Assembly: GCF_030035675.1 (NCBI RefSeq)
Contig: NC_084482.1
Location: 178,278,373-178,342,372 of the forward strand
Length of the DNA stretch: 64,000 nucleotides
DNA from: Rhineura floridana
Lineage: Eukaryota; Chordata; Lepidosauria; Squamata; Rhineuridae
Reading direction: 5' to 3'
Part shown: piece by piece, positions 46,082 to 56,930 of the stretch
Layout of the letters: every line of letters begins with the position of its first letter
How positions within the stretch are numbered: position 1 is the first letter of the stretch
Translations under genes and position numbers: made by a program
Notes under the pieces: model-generated
Database searches by the model: none
What the model was told of the DNA's origin: nothing
Seen by the model: only the letters and a program-made list of their open reading frames with translations

Positions 46082-46419
46082 TAGGGTTGCCAGGTTCATG
46101 GTCTGAGATTGATCCTGTATCTTTAGGAGAAGAGAAAGTTAGCCAAGTGCCAGTGTTCTTGCAACAGTTTAATGGGGAAAACCACAAGGTGGAATTCTCT
46201 CTTCCCCCTGCACAACTTTTAAAGATACAGAAGACCTGTGGGAGGCCAGGCCTGGCAACCAAGAAGTCTTCTGTATCTTTAAAAGTTGTGCAGGCGGAAG
46301 GGAGAATTCCACCTTGTGGTTTTCCCCATTAAACTGTTGCAAGAACACCTGCACTTGGCTGACTTTCTCTTCTCCTAAAGATACAGGATCAGTCTCAGGC
46401 CCTGAACCTGGCAACCCTA
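46082..46419. mobile_element. hAT-type foldback MITE, 338 bp, near-perfect palindrome
   Basis: Ends TAGGGTTGCCAGGTTC and GAACCTGGCAACCCTA. Perfect 8-bp target duplication AATCCAAA at 46074-46081 and 46420-46427. Arms of about 160 bp pair nearly throughout, for example GAATTCTCTCTTCCCCCTGC against GGCGGAAGGGAGAATTC. Confidence 0.92.
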
Positions 46420-46620
46420 AATCCAAACCATATCTACTGAGAAGTAAGTCCTATTGAGTTCTATGGGGCTTAGTGCCTTAGTAAGTGTGTTTAGAATTGC
46501 AGCCTTCAGGGGCATCTATCTTTACTCCTGAGTGCTCCCATCTAACATCTCCACAACACTACACTCCTTTCTTCCTACAATGGCCTTCTGGTGACTGGGC
46601 TGGCCTGAGGGCACTTAAAC

Positions 46621-46750
46621 TAGGGTTACCAACCGTACTCTTTTAAGAGTACATGTACTCCTTGTGAGATGGTGCAACAGCATACTCTTACTTTTCATTT
46701 ATCGAAGCCAAATGTACTCTTTTTGAAATGACAAAATGATGGTAACCCTA
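46621..46750. mobile_element. hAT-type MITE, 130 bp
   Basis: Ends TAGGGTTACCA and TGGTAACCCTA. Flanks ACTTAAAC (46613-46620) and ACTTAGAC (46751-46758) are an 8-bp duplication with one change. Interior has 'GTACTCTTTTAAGAGTAC' and repeated GTACTC. Confidence 0.85.
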
Positions 46751-47690
46751 ACTTAGACCCTTTTTCCCAGAAGCAAGTAGGCTAGATTAAATGTTCCCCA
46801 CCCAGGCTTGATCTTTTAGCTAAGATTTCTATCTTAATTTCCAATCAGATAAATGTTTTTGTTTGAATTGTATGCTCCAAGCAACTGTGGTTGATACTTA
46901 ATGTATCCTGCTTAATGACATCACTTGGGCCCGCCCCATGACATTATTCAGGCACACTCCTATGACATCACTATGGACCACCCCAAGATCTCAGGGTTTG
47001 GGAAGCTTCTGACCTGGCAACCATAGAGAAGGATCTTGGGATTGCAGTTGATCACTAGCTGAATATGAGCCAACAGTGCTATGTGGCTACAAAAAAGGCA
47101 AATGTTATTTTAGGCTGCATTAACATAAGTATAGTTTCCAAATCACATGATTTTGAACAGTGCTCTGTTCAGCACTGGTTAGGGCTGCATCTAGTTCTGG
47201 ACACCGCACTTTAAGAAGGATGCAGATAAACTGGAAAGGGGTTCAGAGGAAAGCAACAAAGAAGATCAGGGGACTGGAAACAAAGCCCTATGAGAAGAGA
47301 TTGAAAGAACTGGGCATGTTTAGTCTTGAGATGAGAAGACTGAGGGAAGATATGATAGCACACTTCATGTACTTGAAATATTGCCACACAGAGGGCCAGG
47401 ATCTCTTCTCTATCATCCCAGAGTGGAGGACACGGAATAATGGACTCAAGTTACAGGAAGCCAGATTTCAACTGAACATCAAGAAAAACTTCCCAGCTGT
47501 TAGAGCAGTACAACAATGGAACCAATGACCTAGGGAGGTGGTGGGCTCTCCAACACTGGAGGCATTCAAAAGGCAGCTGGACAGCCACCTGTCAGATATG
47601 CTTTAATTTGGATTCCTGAGGGGGCTGGACTTGATGGCCTTATAGACCCCTTCGAACTCTATGATTCTATGATTCTGAATTGTAGCTGGA

Positions 47691-48042
47691 TATCCAAGAC
47701 TAAGCATATATTAATTTAATTAGTTTGTTACCTTTCTTCAACACTTTTTAACTAGTTTGCACAAAGCAAGAATAAAACAGAGAACATTTGTTTGTGTCTT
47801 GTTGATGGACTTGAGAAGATAGTGCTTTGTTTGTAGCATACTACATTTCCATCTCAAGGTAAACAAAAAAAATGGCTTGTGTCAAAACGGCTTGTTTGTG
47901 TGATTAGGCTTGTCTCTGGATTTTGTTTACATACTTTGAAAAGCTTCTTCAGATATACACGACTCTGTTTAAAACATTTGCTGATGATTTTCAGCAAAGG
48001 TTAATTCACACTCATATGAACTGTCTGCTTATTTTCTTCAGG
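47691..48042. other. Unassigned sequence
   Basis: Nothing recognised. Confidence 0.35.
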
Positions 48043-48237
48043 TGATTCCCTTTTATATATGAGTTCATGAAAAGAAACCTCATTGTAAACCAGATTGTGC
48101 ATGGATCCTGCTAGCAGTCATTTCCATAACTTTAGTAATACTTTTTCCATGGAGGAAATAACTGCTGATCATTATGATGTATCAGATTACACTGAATTCA
48201 TACAAACCTTTCCACATACAGGAGAAATCTCACTGAG
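48043..48237 (+). CDS. Candidate orphan exon with start codon (weak)
   Basis: A possible first coding exon on the plus strand. A pyrimidine-rich TTATTTTCTTCAG ends at 48042, ATG at 48101 has a G at +4, and the frame gives MDPASSHFHNFSNTFSMEEI, then TADHYDVSDYTEFIQTFPHT before a donor-like GTAAGG at 48238. The peptide has two N-glycosylation-like sites (NFS, NTF-S) and acidic Tyr sites (DHYDVSDYTEF), as in the N-terminal ends of chemokine-type receptors. No partner exon was found and I do not recognise the protein. It could equally be chance: a 46-codon frame is not significant by itself. Confidence 0.2.
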
Positions 48238-48299
48238 AAGTAAGGTGTATGGAGACTATACGTTCCAGTCCAAAGTTGTCCTGTCTTTTCTGTAAATGA

Positions 48300-49282
48300 A
48301 TGTTACAAATGACTTTGTAGGTAGTATCTATGCATGGCTGGATTCACAAAGAGATGTCTCCACATGATTCCACATTGGAAGAAAGTAAGAAATAAGCTTA
48401 AGATTTTTGCTTCAAATTGAAATGTTGATAACAATCGCAAAGGAGTTCTTGAGAGCTAGGTTCAATACATAACTGCTGTCACAAGACAGCTTTTTAAAGA
48501 GTAGATGAAACCCAGATTCCCATAATTGCATATAGACAAAAGGCATGGTGGGGCTCTGCTTCTAACCTGGGCTCCATCTGGTTGTGTCTCTGCTGCATAC
48601 CAGGATGGCAAGGTGGCAACAAGATTGGTGTCCTGCTCCCTCTAGGCTCTTGTAGAAGCAACAGACTTTCCAGCAACAGTACCAATGTGGGCAACACGAA
48701 GACAGTATCCAGAATCAGTCAAAAGTCAGAGTATAAACAAGTGGATTCTGCAACAACGGGATGAGGCAAGAGGCAAGGTCACAGCTGTCCAAAGGTCAGG
48801 GTCCTAGCAGTCTGTGCGCAAAGCAGGGCAACGACAAGTCAAAGGGCAGGTCCGGGAGAGTCTGGAGTCACCTATTGAATCAACAGGAGATCAGCAAACA
48901 AGCCAGGTACAGGGCTGGTGCACAGATATAATTCCAGCAGCTCTTCCAGACTAGCACTGGAGTTTTTGAGCTGGTGCTGCTGGAACCACACACACCAATA
49001 TCAGCTGACTTCTATCAACCAGCTTCAGCCAGACCTTTACTCCCCAGGAGAACTTGCCTGCAGTCAGGCACTTCTCCCGACAGGCTAGGTCTCCAGCTGA
49101 AGTTTGAGGCGATGCCTTTCTTGAGCTTGGGCTTGGGACATGTTCAGCCTCAATGTCAGAAGCCAAACTTGCCCTAGGTGCAGACAGCCTTTCCTTGGCC
49201 TCGTCAGAGGACCCTACCTCCTCACCCCCAGATGAAGCCACAGCCTCCGCATCTTCTTCTGATGAGGACTCCCCCGGCTGGG
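48300..49282. other. Unassigned sequence
   Basis: GC-richer than its surroundings, with overlapping frames on both strands and no recognised domain. Confidence 0.35.
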
Positions 49283-49612
49283 ATTTATTATTTATTTATT
49301 TTATTTATTTTTAAAACTTATATACCGCCCGACTAGCAATAGCTCTCTGGGCGGTGAACATAGATACAATAAAATACAATATAATACAAAACATCAGTCT
49401 AAAATCAAATTTCACAGTCTAAAAACAGCAAAGGCTAAAATCAAATTACAAACATTACAATCATTAACAAAATATTAAAATGCCTCGGAGTAGAGAAAGG
49501 TTTTAACCTGGCGCCGAAAGGATGATAGTGTCGGCGCCAGGCAAACCTCCTCGGGGAGACTATTCCATAGTTCGGGGGCCACCACTGATCTAGCAGTTGG
49601 CAAGGTGCAAAT
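49283..49612 (-). mobile_element. L2-type LINE 3' end, minus strand
   Basis: TTTATTTATTTTATTTATTT, then ATACCGCCCGACTAGCAATA and GCTCTCTGGGCGGTG. Further on, 'AACCTGGCGCCGAAAGGATG' and 'AACCTCCTCGGGGAGACTAT' are the reverse of the ORF2 end at 11155-11225 of the nested L2. Confidence 0.88.
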
Positions 49613-50264
49613 GCACTGGTGGAGCCAATCTAGCATTCCTGCCAGCACATTTGCACATCACCAACCTCACTGCCATCTCGCCTCTCAGTATGCTGGTATG
49701 CAACAGTAACAGAGCCGAAGGGAGGGGTGCAGGCCCACCATACTGTCTGCTACTGTATATAGATACAGAGCCAGACCAGTGGGATTGTCCATTCCATAAG
49801 TTTTAATTTCTCCTTTCTGACTTCTCTTGCAGTAGACTGATCTAGAGTAAATCACTACATATAAGTTATATAAATCACACTCATTTAGTGCCTGCAATGC
49901 TTAATGCATTTTATCACAACCATGGTGGATTTCGATTCATTGCTTGGTGATATATGAAAGACTATGTCAAAGTCAGATTTTGGTGGCAAGGAAAATAACA
50001 CTAGCCTGCCTATAGGATATTGACTCAAGTATAAATTCATCTGTAATGCTGTCCAATTACTTTTCACCTTGAGATCAATTCTGAGTCTCACATATTCTGA
50101 ATAAGGCCAAAGTTAAATACAATATCTGCAGGCAGTGTCATAGAGAAAATAACTATGCTGATATCCTTTTTTTAAAAAAAGTTATAAAGTGGTGTGTTAC
50201 CCACCAGAGTGGCACATAAAATGTTCAAAATGTTTTAGAACTCCTTCCAAAAGTTCTCCGCTTT
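49613..50264. other. Unassigned sequence
   Basis: Nothing recognised. Confidence 0.35.
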
Positions 50265-50575
50265 TGTCATACCATAAGAAGAGCCGTGCTGGATCAGTCC
50301 AAAGGTCCATCTAATCCAGTATCCTGTTTCCAATATTGATTGGTCTAATGATTCTGGGAAATACACAGGCTCTGCATGAATACACACACGATTACTGTTT
50401 GCCCCTCTGCAAATAGTATTCAGAGGTACACTGCTTCTGAACACTACATTTAGCTAATAGCCATTGACAGATTTTGTCTATGAATTTGCCTGTGTCCATC
50501 ACACTATCGTGTGCCAGCAAATTCAATTAAACTGGTATTCAGAGGAATAATACTTCTAACAGTAGAGGTACAACA
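50265..50575 (-). mobile_element. CR1 LINE 3' fragment, minus strand
   Basis: 'CCATAAGAAGAGCCGTGCTG' and 'CATCTAATCCAGTATCCTGT' at the left edge, degraded further right. Confidence 0.75.
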
Positions 50576-50604
50576 TAGCCATAGTGATGTGCTTTGTGTG
50601 GGGA

Positions 50605-51108
50605 TGACCTTGTATCTATCAGGAAGCTGCAACCAGTGCAGAATACAGTAGCCAGGCTGCATACAGGAGCAGGTTACTGACAACATATTACTCCTTAGCT
50701 AAAAGAGCTGCACTGGTTGCCAGCTTGCTACTGGCCAGGTTCAAGGTTCTTGTGTTAACTCACAAAGCCCTAAACAACTTGGATCTAAAGTACCTTAAGG
50801 ACCATCTGATTCCTTATGCTCAACCTTGAGCACTGAGATCCTCTGACTGGGGCACTTATGGTGGCTAAGCCTTTATTGTGGCAGGCCCTGGTTTGTGGAA
50901 TTCCTTGACAATAGAAGTCCAGCATGAATCAACCCTGTCTTCTTTTACACATCTTTTGATAATTGTATTATTCAGACAGGCCTTTGAAACGTGAATTTCT
51001 TTTACCAACCAGTATTTATTGGTGTTTTTATTGATCTTTTTGTAATGTTTTGTTTTTATATTATATTTTTATGAAAATGCAGTTATACATTTTAAATAAA
51101 TAAATAAT
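50605..51108 (+). mobile_element. L2-type LINE 3' end, plus strand
   Basis: Remains of the ORF2 end ('CTGCAACCAGTGCAGAATAC', 'GCACTGGTTGCCAGCTTGC', 'GGTTCAAGGTTCTTGTGTTA'), then a T-rich 3' UTR and TTTTAAATAAATAAATAATC. Many frame breaks. Confidence 0.8.
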
Positions 51109-52339
51109 CATAGTGAGTAGCTATTGATATCCTTACCCATGTAGTATGTAGCCATGCTATCATGTAACTTGACCATAAGTGGATAGGTTTTGGTCATGCT
51201 TGGACAGATTCTGCATTTGGGATTGGAAAGAAATCTTTTCTCATGTCAGACTGCCTTTCCCTGTAGAATGTGCGTTTGCTTGTCCATGTGAGTAATCTTA
51301 ATGTTCAGTAACCCCTTTTCTGCAGTGCTCTCACTCTGCTTCATATGAATTATACAGCCATGAGAGTGGCTGTATACTATAGCCAGCGTGGATTTTTCAC
51401 ATTCCACAATGTTAAATTGAAAATACTCCCCATGCCATTGTGATGCTTCCCATAAGCTCATTTCAAAACAAACCTTATAGTCCTGAACTTGCTTAACAAC
51501 CCTGTAAATTTTCATGGTGATACACAAAACAGTCAGAGAGAATAGAGAGTTCAAAGTCTAAAAAGAAAGGGAAAAAAAACCCAGAGCCCTTTTGGACTTT
51601 TTTCTGTCAGAGTTCTCATAATCTGTTGAAATTCATTAAAAATCAGCCATGTTCACAGACTACCTGTATTCCTAATACAGACCTTGCCCCATACTCCGAC
51701 CTTCATCTTCTGCAGTTTAAAAGTTTAAAAAAATACCTGGCTGATTTTTAATTAATTGAAGAAATTTTGGCTGGAACCCTATTATAACATCCGACATGCT
51801 CAGTAAGAACCAACTATCAGCATTCTAAAAGCCAGACTCACAGCTGCTTGGCTTGCCTAATCAGTGGGCCACACCGACACCAGACTTTGATTTCTCTTGA
51901 GAAAGTCATGGCTTCCCTCAGAGAATCCTGGGAAGTGTAGTTTGTGAAGGGTGCTCAGAGGAGACTCCTGTTCCACTGAGAGAGCTCCACTGGTCAGATT
52001 GGTTTAACAGTCAGCCACTCTGACTGAAGGTCTGTGAGGGGAACAGGGCATCTTTTAACTCTCAGCACCCTTCACTAACTACACTTCCCAGGATTCTTTG
52101 AGAGAAGCCATGACTGTCCAAAGCAAAATAAAGGCCTGTTGTGAATGTGGCCAGGGAAAGCTTTGGTTTAAATTTGGGTGGGAGGCTACATGTGCCTGCT
52201 GTAGAATAAAAAGGTGGGGGAAATGCTGAAAAGCAATTATACTGTTCACAATGTTTTCCTTCTGAAAAGGAAAGAGGCTTCCCTTCTGCCCAGTGCCAAC
52301 CCACCCAATCTCCTCCCCTCCCTGCCCCTCCCCTGGGTC

Positions 52340-52555
52340 AGTGTTGGACTACGTCCTGGGAGACTAGGGTTCGAATCCCCACACAGCCATGAAGCTGACT
52401 GGGTGACCTTGGGCCAGTGACTGCCTCTCAGCCACAGAGGAAGGCAATGGTAAAACCACCTCTGAATACAATTTACCATGAAAACCCTATTCAAAAGGTC
52501 GCCATAAGTCCGGTCGACTTGAAGGCAATCCATTTCCATTTTCAAACATGATGGC
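52340..52555 (+). mobile_element. Sauria SINE, plus strand
   Basis: GGGTTCGAATCCCCACACAG (B box), GTGACCTTGGGCCAGTGACT, 'GGAAGGCAATGGTAAAACCA', and the end CATAAGTCCGGTCGACTTGA. Confidence 0.88.
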
Positions 52556-53135
52556 ACAGAAATAAATCCCATTGAACTCAAAAAGTATGCAAATGATCAA
52601 ACCCACCCTCCCTTCTCCTCCCTCCTATCCCCTCCCTCTTGCCCCTTCACCCCCCCTTCCTTTGCCCCTCCCTCCTCTCCCCCTCCCCTTCCAATCCCTC
52701 CTCCCCCTTCCCCTTCCCCCTCCTCCCCCTCCCCGTCCTCCTCCACATTGTCAGTTTTTCCTATCCTAACCATGATTGCATAGGAGTAAATCACATTGAA
52801 CTCAATAAGCATGGATATGATCAGACCTGCTTTTCCCTTCCTTCCCCTCTCCTCTCCCTTACTCCTCCCTCCCTCTTCCTTATTCCCTGCTCACTCCAGC
52901 TCTCCCTCCCTCCAGTCAGTTGTACCTACATTAAGCATTATTGCATGGGAATAAATCCCACTGAACTCAATAAACATGCAAATGATCAAACCTGCCCTTC
53001 TCCTCCTCTCCCCCTCCTGCCTGCTCCCATCCCAGTCCTCCCTCCCCATCCCCTGTGGTCAGTTTCACCTATCCTAAGCATGATTGGAGGGGAGTAAATC
53101 CCATTGAACTCAATAAGCATGCAAATGATCAATCC
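52556..53135. repeat. Pyrimidine-rich tandem repeat, four units
   Basis: A conserved core ('AGTAAATCCCATTGAACTCA' then ATAAGCATGCAAATGATCA) recurs with the last motif at about 52591, 52815, 52980 and 53123. The cores are separated by C/T tracts of variable length (CCTCCC, CCTTCC). The core is related to the short palindromic repeat. Confidence 0.8.
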
Positions 53136-53204
53136 ATTCTCAGCAAACTTGCATGGGATCCCATTTCTTACCTCCCGGATTAAAAAGCAGGGAAATTCAC
53201 TAAT

Positions 53205-53520
53205 ACACAGAAAACCTTGTGGTTTAAGAATGTAGCTATAGTCCACAGATCTTTCTATCAAACTTTAAAAAGCAGGGAAATTGGGCAGCTATAGTGAAGG
53301 CACCAGGGGAGCAGGAAGTAGATTGGACTGTGAAAGACCAACCCAAATTGTGTTTGCATTTTGACAAATTTGTAGGGCAGTACAATATCTCAGAGAGGAG
53401 GTCAGGTCTCCTGCTCCCCTGGTGCATTCACTATAGCTGCCAATCTCCCTGCTTTTCAAAGTTTGATAGAAAGATCTGTGGGCTATAGCTACGTTCTTAA
53501 ACCGCAAGGTTTTTTGCCTA
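53205..53520. mobile_element. Foldback, about 315 bp
   Basis: Arms of about 110 bp: 'AACCTTGTGGTTTAAGAATG' and 'GATCTTTCTATCAAACTTT' at the left face 'AAAGTTTGATAGAAAGATC' and 'GTTCTTAAACCGCAAGGTT' at the right. The unpaired centre is about 85 bp. Confidence 0.85.
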
Positions 53521-53530
53521 TGAGTGAATC

Positions 53531-54190
53531 TATATTCTACTCTGACAGACAACAGCTCTCCAGCCTTGCTACATAAAGCTATTTTTTTACTAGAGAATGA
53601 ACCTTCCGCATCCAAATTATGCCATTGAGCTACAACCTCTTCCCTTGCTATGGCTACTGGCATACTATGTTCTGGATTGTGTAGGTTAATCTGCCAAGGG
53701 ACTGGTGGTCAAGATTGTCTCTTGCTGCTTTGCAACTCTGAGATGCTACAAATCTATGCAGACCATTTCTTATAAAGATAAACACAAGCAATCCATCTGA
53801 AGATTTGTACAATATTGTGTAAACAACATTGTAACAGACATCTGCCCTGATCATTCTGTGCTGCAAAGTGTATCTGGCCTGCATATGCATTGGCAATGCA
53901 TTGGACACAGTATAGTTTTGTGTCATTATACTGGAAATTGTGCCTGTCTGAAAGGGGGCAAGTTTCCCACTTTTTAGCACATTGTGTGTAAAAATGTGCA
54001 CAAGCAGAAATTAATCTGGCATCTGGTTATCCCTATTTACTTCCCTTGGCTCAAACTGAAGTCTATGGCAGTTTTCCTTTTGACAGTATCTTGCATAACT
54101 GTATAAACCTTTGGCACAACCTTGGGCACCAAATGAGAAATCACATTTAAGAGGAGAGACTGCATTTAAGGTGCTATCACCACACAGAGA
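53531..54190. other. Unassigned sequence
   Basis: Nothing recognised. Confidence 0.35.
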
Positions 54191-54194
54191 TATG

Positions 54195-54427
54195 ACAGTG
54201 TGGTATATTGGTTAGGGTGCTGGACTAGGACCTGGGAGACCAGGGTTCAAATCCCTACTCAGACATGAAGCCCACTGGGTGACCTTGGGCCAGTTACTAT
54301 CTCTCCGCCTAACCAACCCCACAGGGTTGCTGTAAGAATAAAATGGGAAGGGAGAACCATGTGCAACGCCTTGAGCTCCTTGGAGGAAAGGTAGGATACA
54401 AATGTAAGAAAGAAATAAATAACTATA
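54195..54427 (+). mobile_element. tRNA-derived SINE with L2-like tail
   Basis: Head GTGTGGTATATTGGTTAGGG and GGGTTCAAATCCC (B box), body GTGACCTTGGGCCAGTTACT, and tail 'GCCTTGAGCTCCTTGGAGGA' with TACAAATGTAAGAAAGAAAT. The tail differs from Sauria SINEs and resembles the end of L2-type LINEs. Confidence 0.8.
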
Positions 54428-55404
54428 GTGCTGATAGAGAGAGGAGAATTAGTATAGGTTCTTGTAAAATGTCATGATTCATCATCTCAAACATTTATTT
54501 GCCAGTAAAGCAAGCCACACAATTGGAAAAAATATTATTTCTTCTTAATAAGGTTTATTCAATATTATAATTTCAAGAACTATATGACAAGATAAAAGGA
54601 CTATCTGGAGATCTGGGAAGTAATTCTCTTGACTTCTGTTAAAGAGAAATTGGAGCCCTAAATAAGATACAGTTCTCTATGGAAGGGTAGTGTTAAGCAT
54701 GGAATAGTTCTGAGTTAAAACACATCTTGATTTTCCTCCAAAGGAAGCTCTTGCTCTGTTGAGAACAGGACAGCATTTCTATAATAGTGATTTTACTAGT
54801 GGGAAAAGACATATAAGGGAGATAGTTTTTAAAGTAGTCCTCCAACACTTGGTGTCCTTTCCCCAATTAGAGCAAACATTCCTTTGGCATTTAGATTCTG
54901 GTGTAATCACCTCTTTGCCGAGCTCCAATGTTTTAGGTAATTATTTCCCTCTTTATGTAAATCACATCCCTTTTAGCATTACCCCTCCTTGTCTTTTGTA
55001 ATTTGCTTTTATAAATATGTGTTGAATAAAACTGCTTTGAGTCCTTGTTTCCTGCTCTCCCCAAGGACTCCTGAACATCAACAAAGAGTGTTTGCATGAG
55101 TATATAATATGCTACGTAAAATATATTCAGTGACATTGTCATTTAACCCCAAAAAGTTATCTTGATTAAGGTAGTGCCAAAACTCACAATTGGCATCCAC
55201 TTGTATTACAGCTGTAAAGAAATTGTGTTATTTTAATCTCCCCATCTTCTTGCATTTTGTATCCCTCTTTCTCTCTGAGGTTGGCTAGGATGAGGGAGAT
55301 GACTTCAGGGCCGATTCTATTTTTAGGAAGTGTGGGGCAAGCCACCTCTGACCTGGGGGGCATTGATAGGCAGCAAATTGTTAGTTATTTAATTATTCTA
55401 TTTT
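54428..55404. other. Unassigned sequence
   Basis: Nothing recognised. AATAAAACTGC near 55025 is not supported by other signals. Confidence 0.35.
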
Positions 55405-55645
55405 ATTTTTATTTATTTAAAGATTTATACCCTGCTTTTCCCCTCCACAAAAGAATTGCTCAAAATGGCTTGCCCATTAGCTATTCAAAGCAGATTTACC
55501 ACCATAAAGAGCAACATCTGGATTATCTCTCTTGGGTACCAAAATATCTCCAGCCAGCTCTTGAGAACTTAACTTGCCCAACATCACCCAGTAATCTTTG
55601 TAGCCAAGTACATATCTGAACCTGATTTTTTCCACATCCATCCTA
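55405..55645 (-). mobile_element. SINE with L2-like tail, degraded, minus strand
   Basis: TTTATTTATTTAAAGATTTA, then CCCTGCTTTTCCC and, further, 'GCCCAACATCACCCAGTAAT', the reverse of the tail and body of the SINE at 54195. Confidence 0.5.
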
Positions 55646-56204
55646 GTATTTCTTTCTTGTTACATTATATGCTACCTAATATCTGTGGGTGTGTAAACTC
55701 ACACACGTACAGTATAGTAGAGTTAGCCACATCTCTATCAAATCGAAGGCCAAGCACATGATTCTGCAGATCACCTGCCTCCTTTTACTTTCTATGTAAG
55801 CCACTGCAATTATTACTAATTAGTAAGTGTATTTTTTAGATTAACGAATAGTACACAAGTAACATATATGACACTAGCATTAACAAGTTAATGAGATAGT
55901 GTCATTTCTTCATCACTGACGGAGTTAACTAATAACTGTGGAAGAAATAAAAGCTGTGGGTTTTTTCTTCTGAAAATGTGCAAGTAAATGTTACATGTTT
56001 TGAGTTTTTAAACTAGTTTTGACATGTTAATATGTCTGAATCTGTGATGTAGATGATTAAAGGTTCTTTTGCTAATTATAATGGAAATTGCTATCTGCTA
56101 TTTTTACCCTTTAATATACAGAAGGAAGGGAATTAGAAGAGGTGAACAACCTGGGCTGTTATCACCTGAAAATATGCACTTGTATTTTAATTTCTAAGAT
56201 ACAT
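55646..56204. other. Unassigned sequence
   Basis: Nothing recognised. Confidence 0.35.
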
Positions 56205-56372
56205 GTCTGGAACATATGAAACTGCCTTGTATCAGGTGAGACTATTCTGTACATCTAGACAGCAGCTCTACAAGGTCTTAGGCAAGGAGGAGTCTTTTCC
56301 ATCAGTTACTACCTGGCTTTTTAAACTAAAGATGTCAAGGACTGGAACCTTCTGCATGCAAAACATATGCTA
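56205..56372 (-). mobile_element. tRNA-derived SINE, degraded, minus strand
   Basis: GGAACATATGAAACTGCCTT at the left and 'GGAACCTTCTGCATGCAAAA' at the right match the SINE at 4878. Confidence 0.7.
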
Positions 56373-56382
56373 CCACTAATAT

Positions 56383-56482
56383 TTATTTATAAACCACAAA
56401 CTCATAAGGAAAATATTGTGGCAGTGTACATCAAAAATACAATAAAATAATTAAAACATCATAGAATCATAAAATACAGAAC
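56383..56482 (-). mobile_element. LINE 3' tail, minus strand (short)
   Basis: ATATTTATTTATAAACCACA followed by A-rich sequence; probably an L2-type 3' UTR remnant. Confidence 0.4.
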
Positions 56483-56731
56483 CAAATGACCTGTACAACT
56501 AATTTAAGGTGTGGTGGATGCAATTTCATTATAGCAGTTCTGTGCAGTCATTTAGGTTCCTGCATCTTTATTATCCTTATTTTAAATAGTGCCCATATTG
56601 TTAAAAGTTGTACACCTCCAGCCTATTTTTCTAACACTCTTCATTGAATAGATGTGGCACTTATTTCAGGCTTGCCCCTAAAGAAAGCACGGTCTCCACT
56701 GAATCCAGAAACAGAATGCCAGATAAGAATT

Positions 56732-56930
56732 TGAATCAAAGAGTAGTAGAGTTGGAAGGGGCCTATAAGGCCATTGAGTCCAACCCCCTTCTCAGTGCAG
56801 GAATCCAACTTAAAACATACCTGGCAGGTGGCTGTCCTGCTGCCTCTTGAATGCCTCCAGGGTTAGAGAGCCCACCACCCTCCTAGGTAATTGGTTCCAT
56901 TGTTGTACTGCTCTAATAGGTGCAGCTTCA
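56732..56930 (-). mobile_element. CR1 LINE 3' fragment, minus strand
   Basis: 'AGAGTTGGAAGGGGCCTATA' and 'GGCATTCAAGAGGCAGC' (reverse of the plus strand) match the CR1 3' end at 47560-47680 in opposite orientation. Confidence 0.85.

Larger units (their letters stand above)
44118..47015. mobile_element. hAT-like composite element splitting CR1, about 2.9 kb (copy A)
   Basis: Ends TAGGGTTGTCAGGTGTCCGG and GACCTGGCAACCATA (inverted: TATGGTTGCCAGGTC). The right 600 bp match 62105-62765 (copy B), and 45430-46800 match 62790-64000 inverted (copy C). Inside are an L2 3' end (44912-45430, minus), two foldback MITEs (46082-46419, 46621-46750) and a palindromic-repeat copy. The left part (44118-44900) is not shared with copy B beyond the end, so this may be a composite. 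The target duplication is unclear; no transposase frame. Confidence 0.6.
41480..47690 (+). mobile_element. CR1 LINE, 5' UTR to 3' end, interrupted and internally deleted
   Basis: The pieces in order are: 5' UTR with repeated 'CAGAG/GAGCGA' (from about 41480), ORF1, ORF2 endonuclease, then a jump to the 3' part (43960-44117 and 47016-47690). That last part ends in CTATGATTCTATGATTCTG, the octamer repeat typical of CR1. The reverse-transcriptase section is absent. A short L2 tail (43755-43957) and a 2.9-kb hAT-like element (44118-47015) sit inside. The CR1 sequence reads on across the hAT insertion ('ACATTTGAG' then AAGGATCTTGGG). Confidence 0.82.
51351..53530. mobile_element. Unclassified element with terminal hairpin, copy 1 (about 2.2 kb)
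   Basis: Starts with the hairpin TATACAGCCATGAGAGTGGC-TGTATA (51351-51376). The first 750 bp match 57529-58280, and the right end ('TTAAACCGCAAGGTTTTTT') matches 59960-60007. Contains an internal foldback (about 51900-52105, 'CCCAGGATTCTTTGAGAGAAG'), a Sauria SINE, a pyrimidine-rich tandem array and a foldback at 53205-53520. No coding frame found. Class unknown. Confidence 0.55.
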
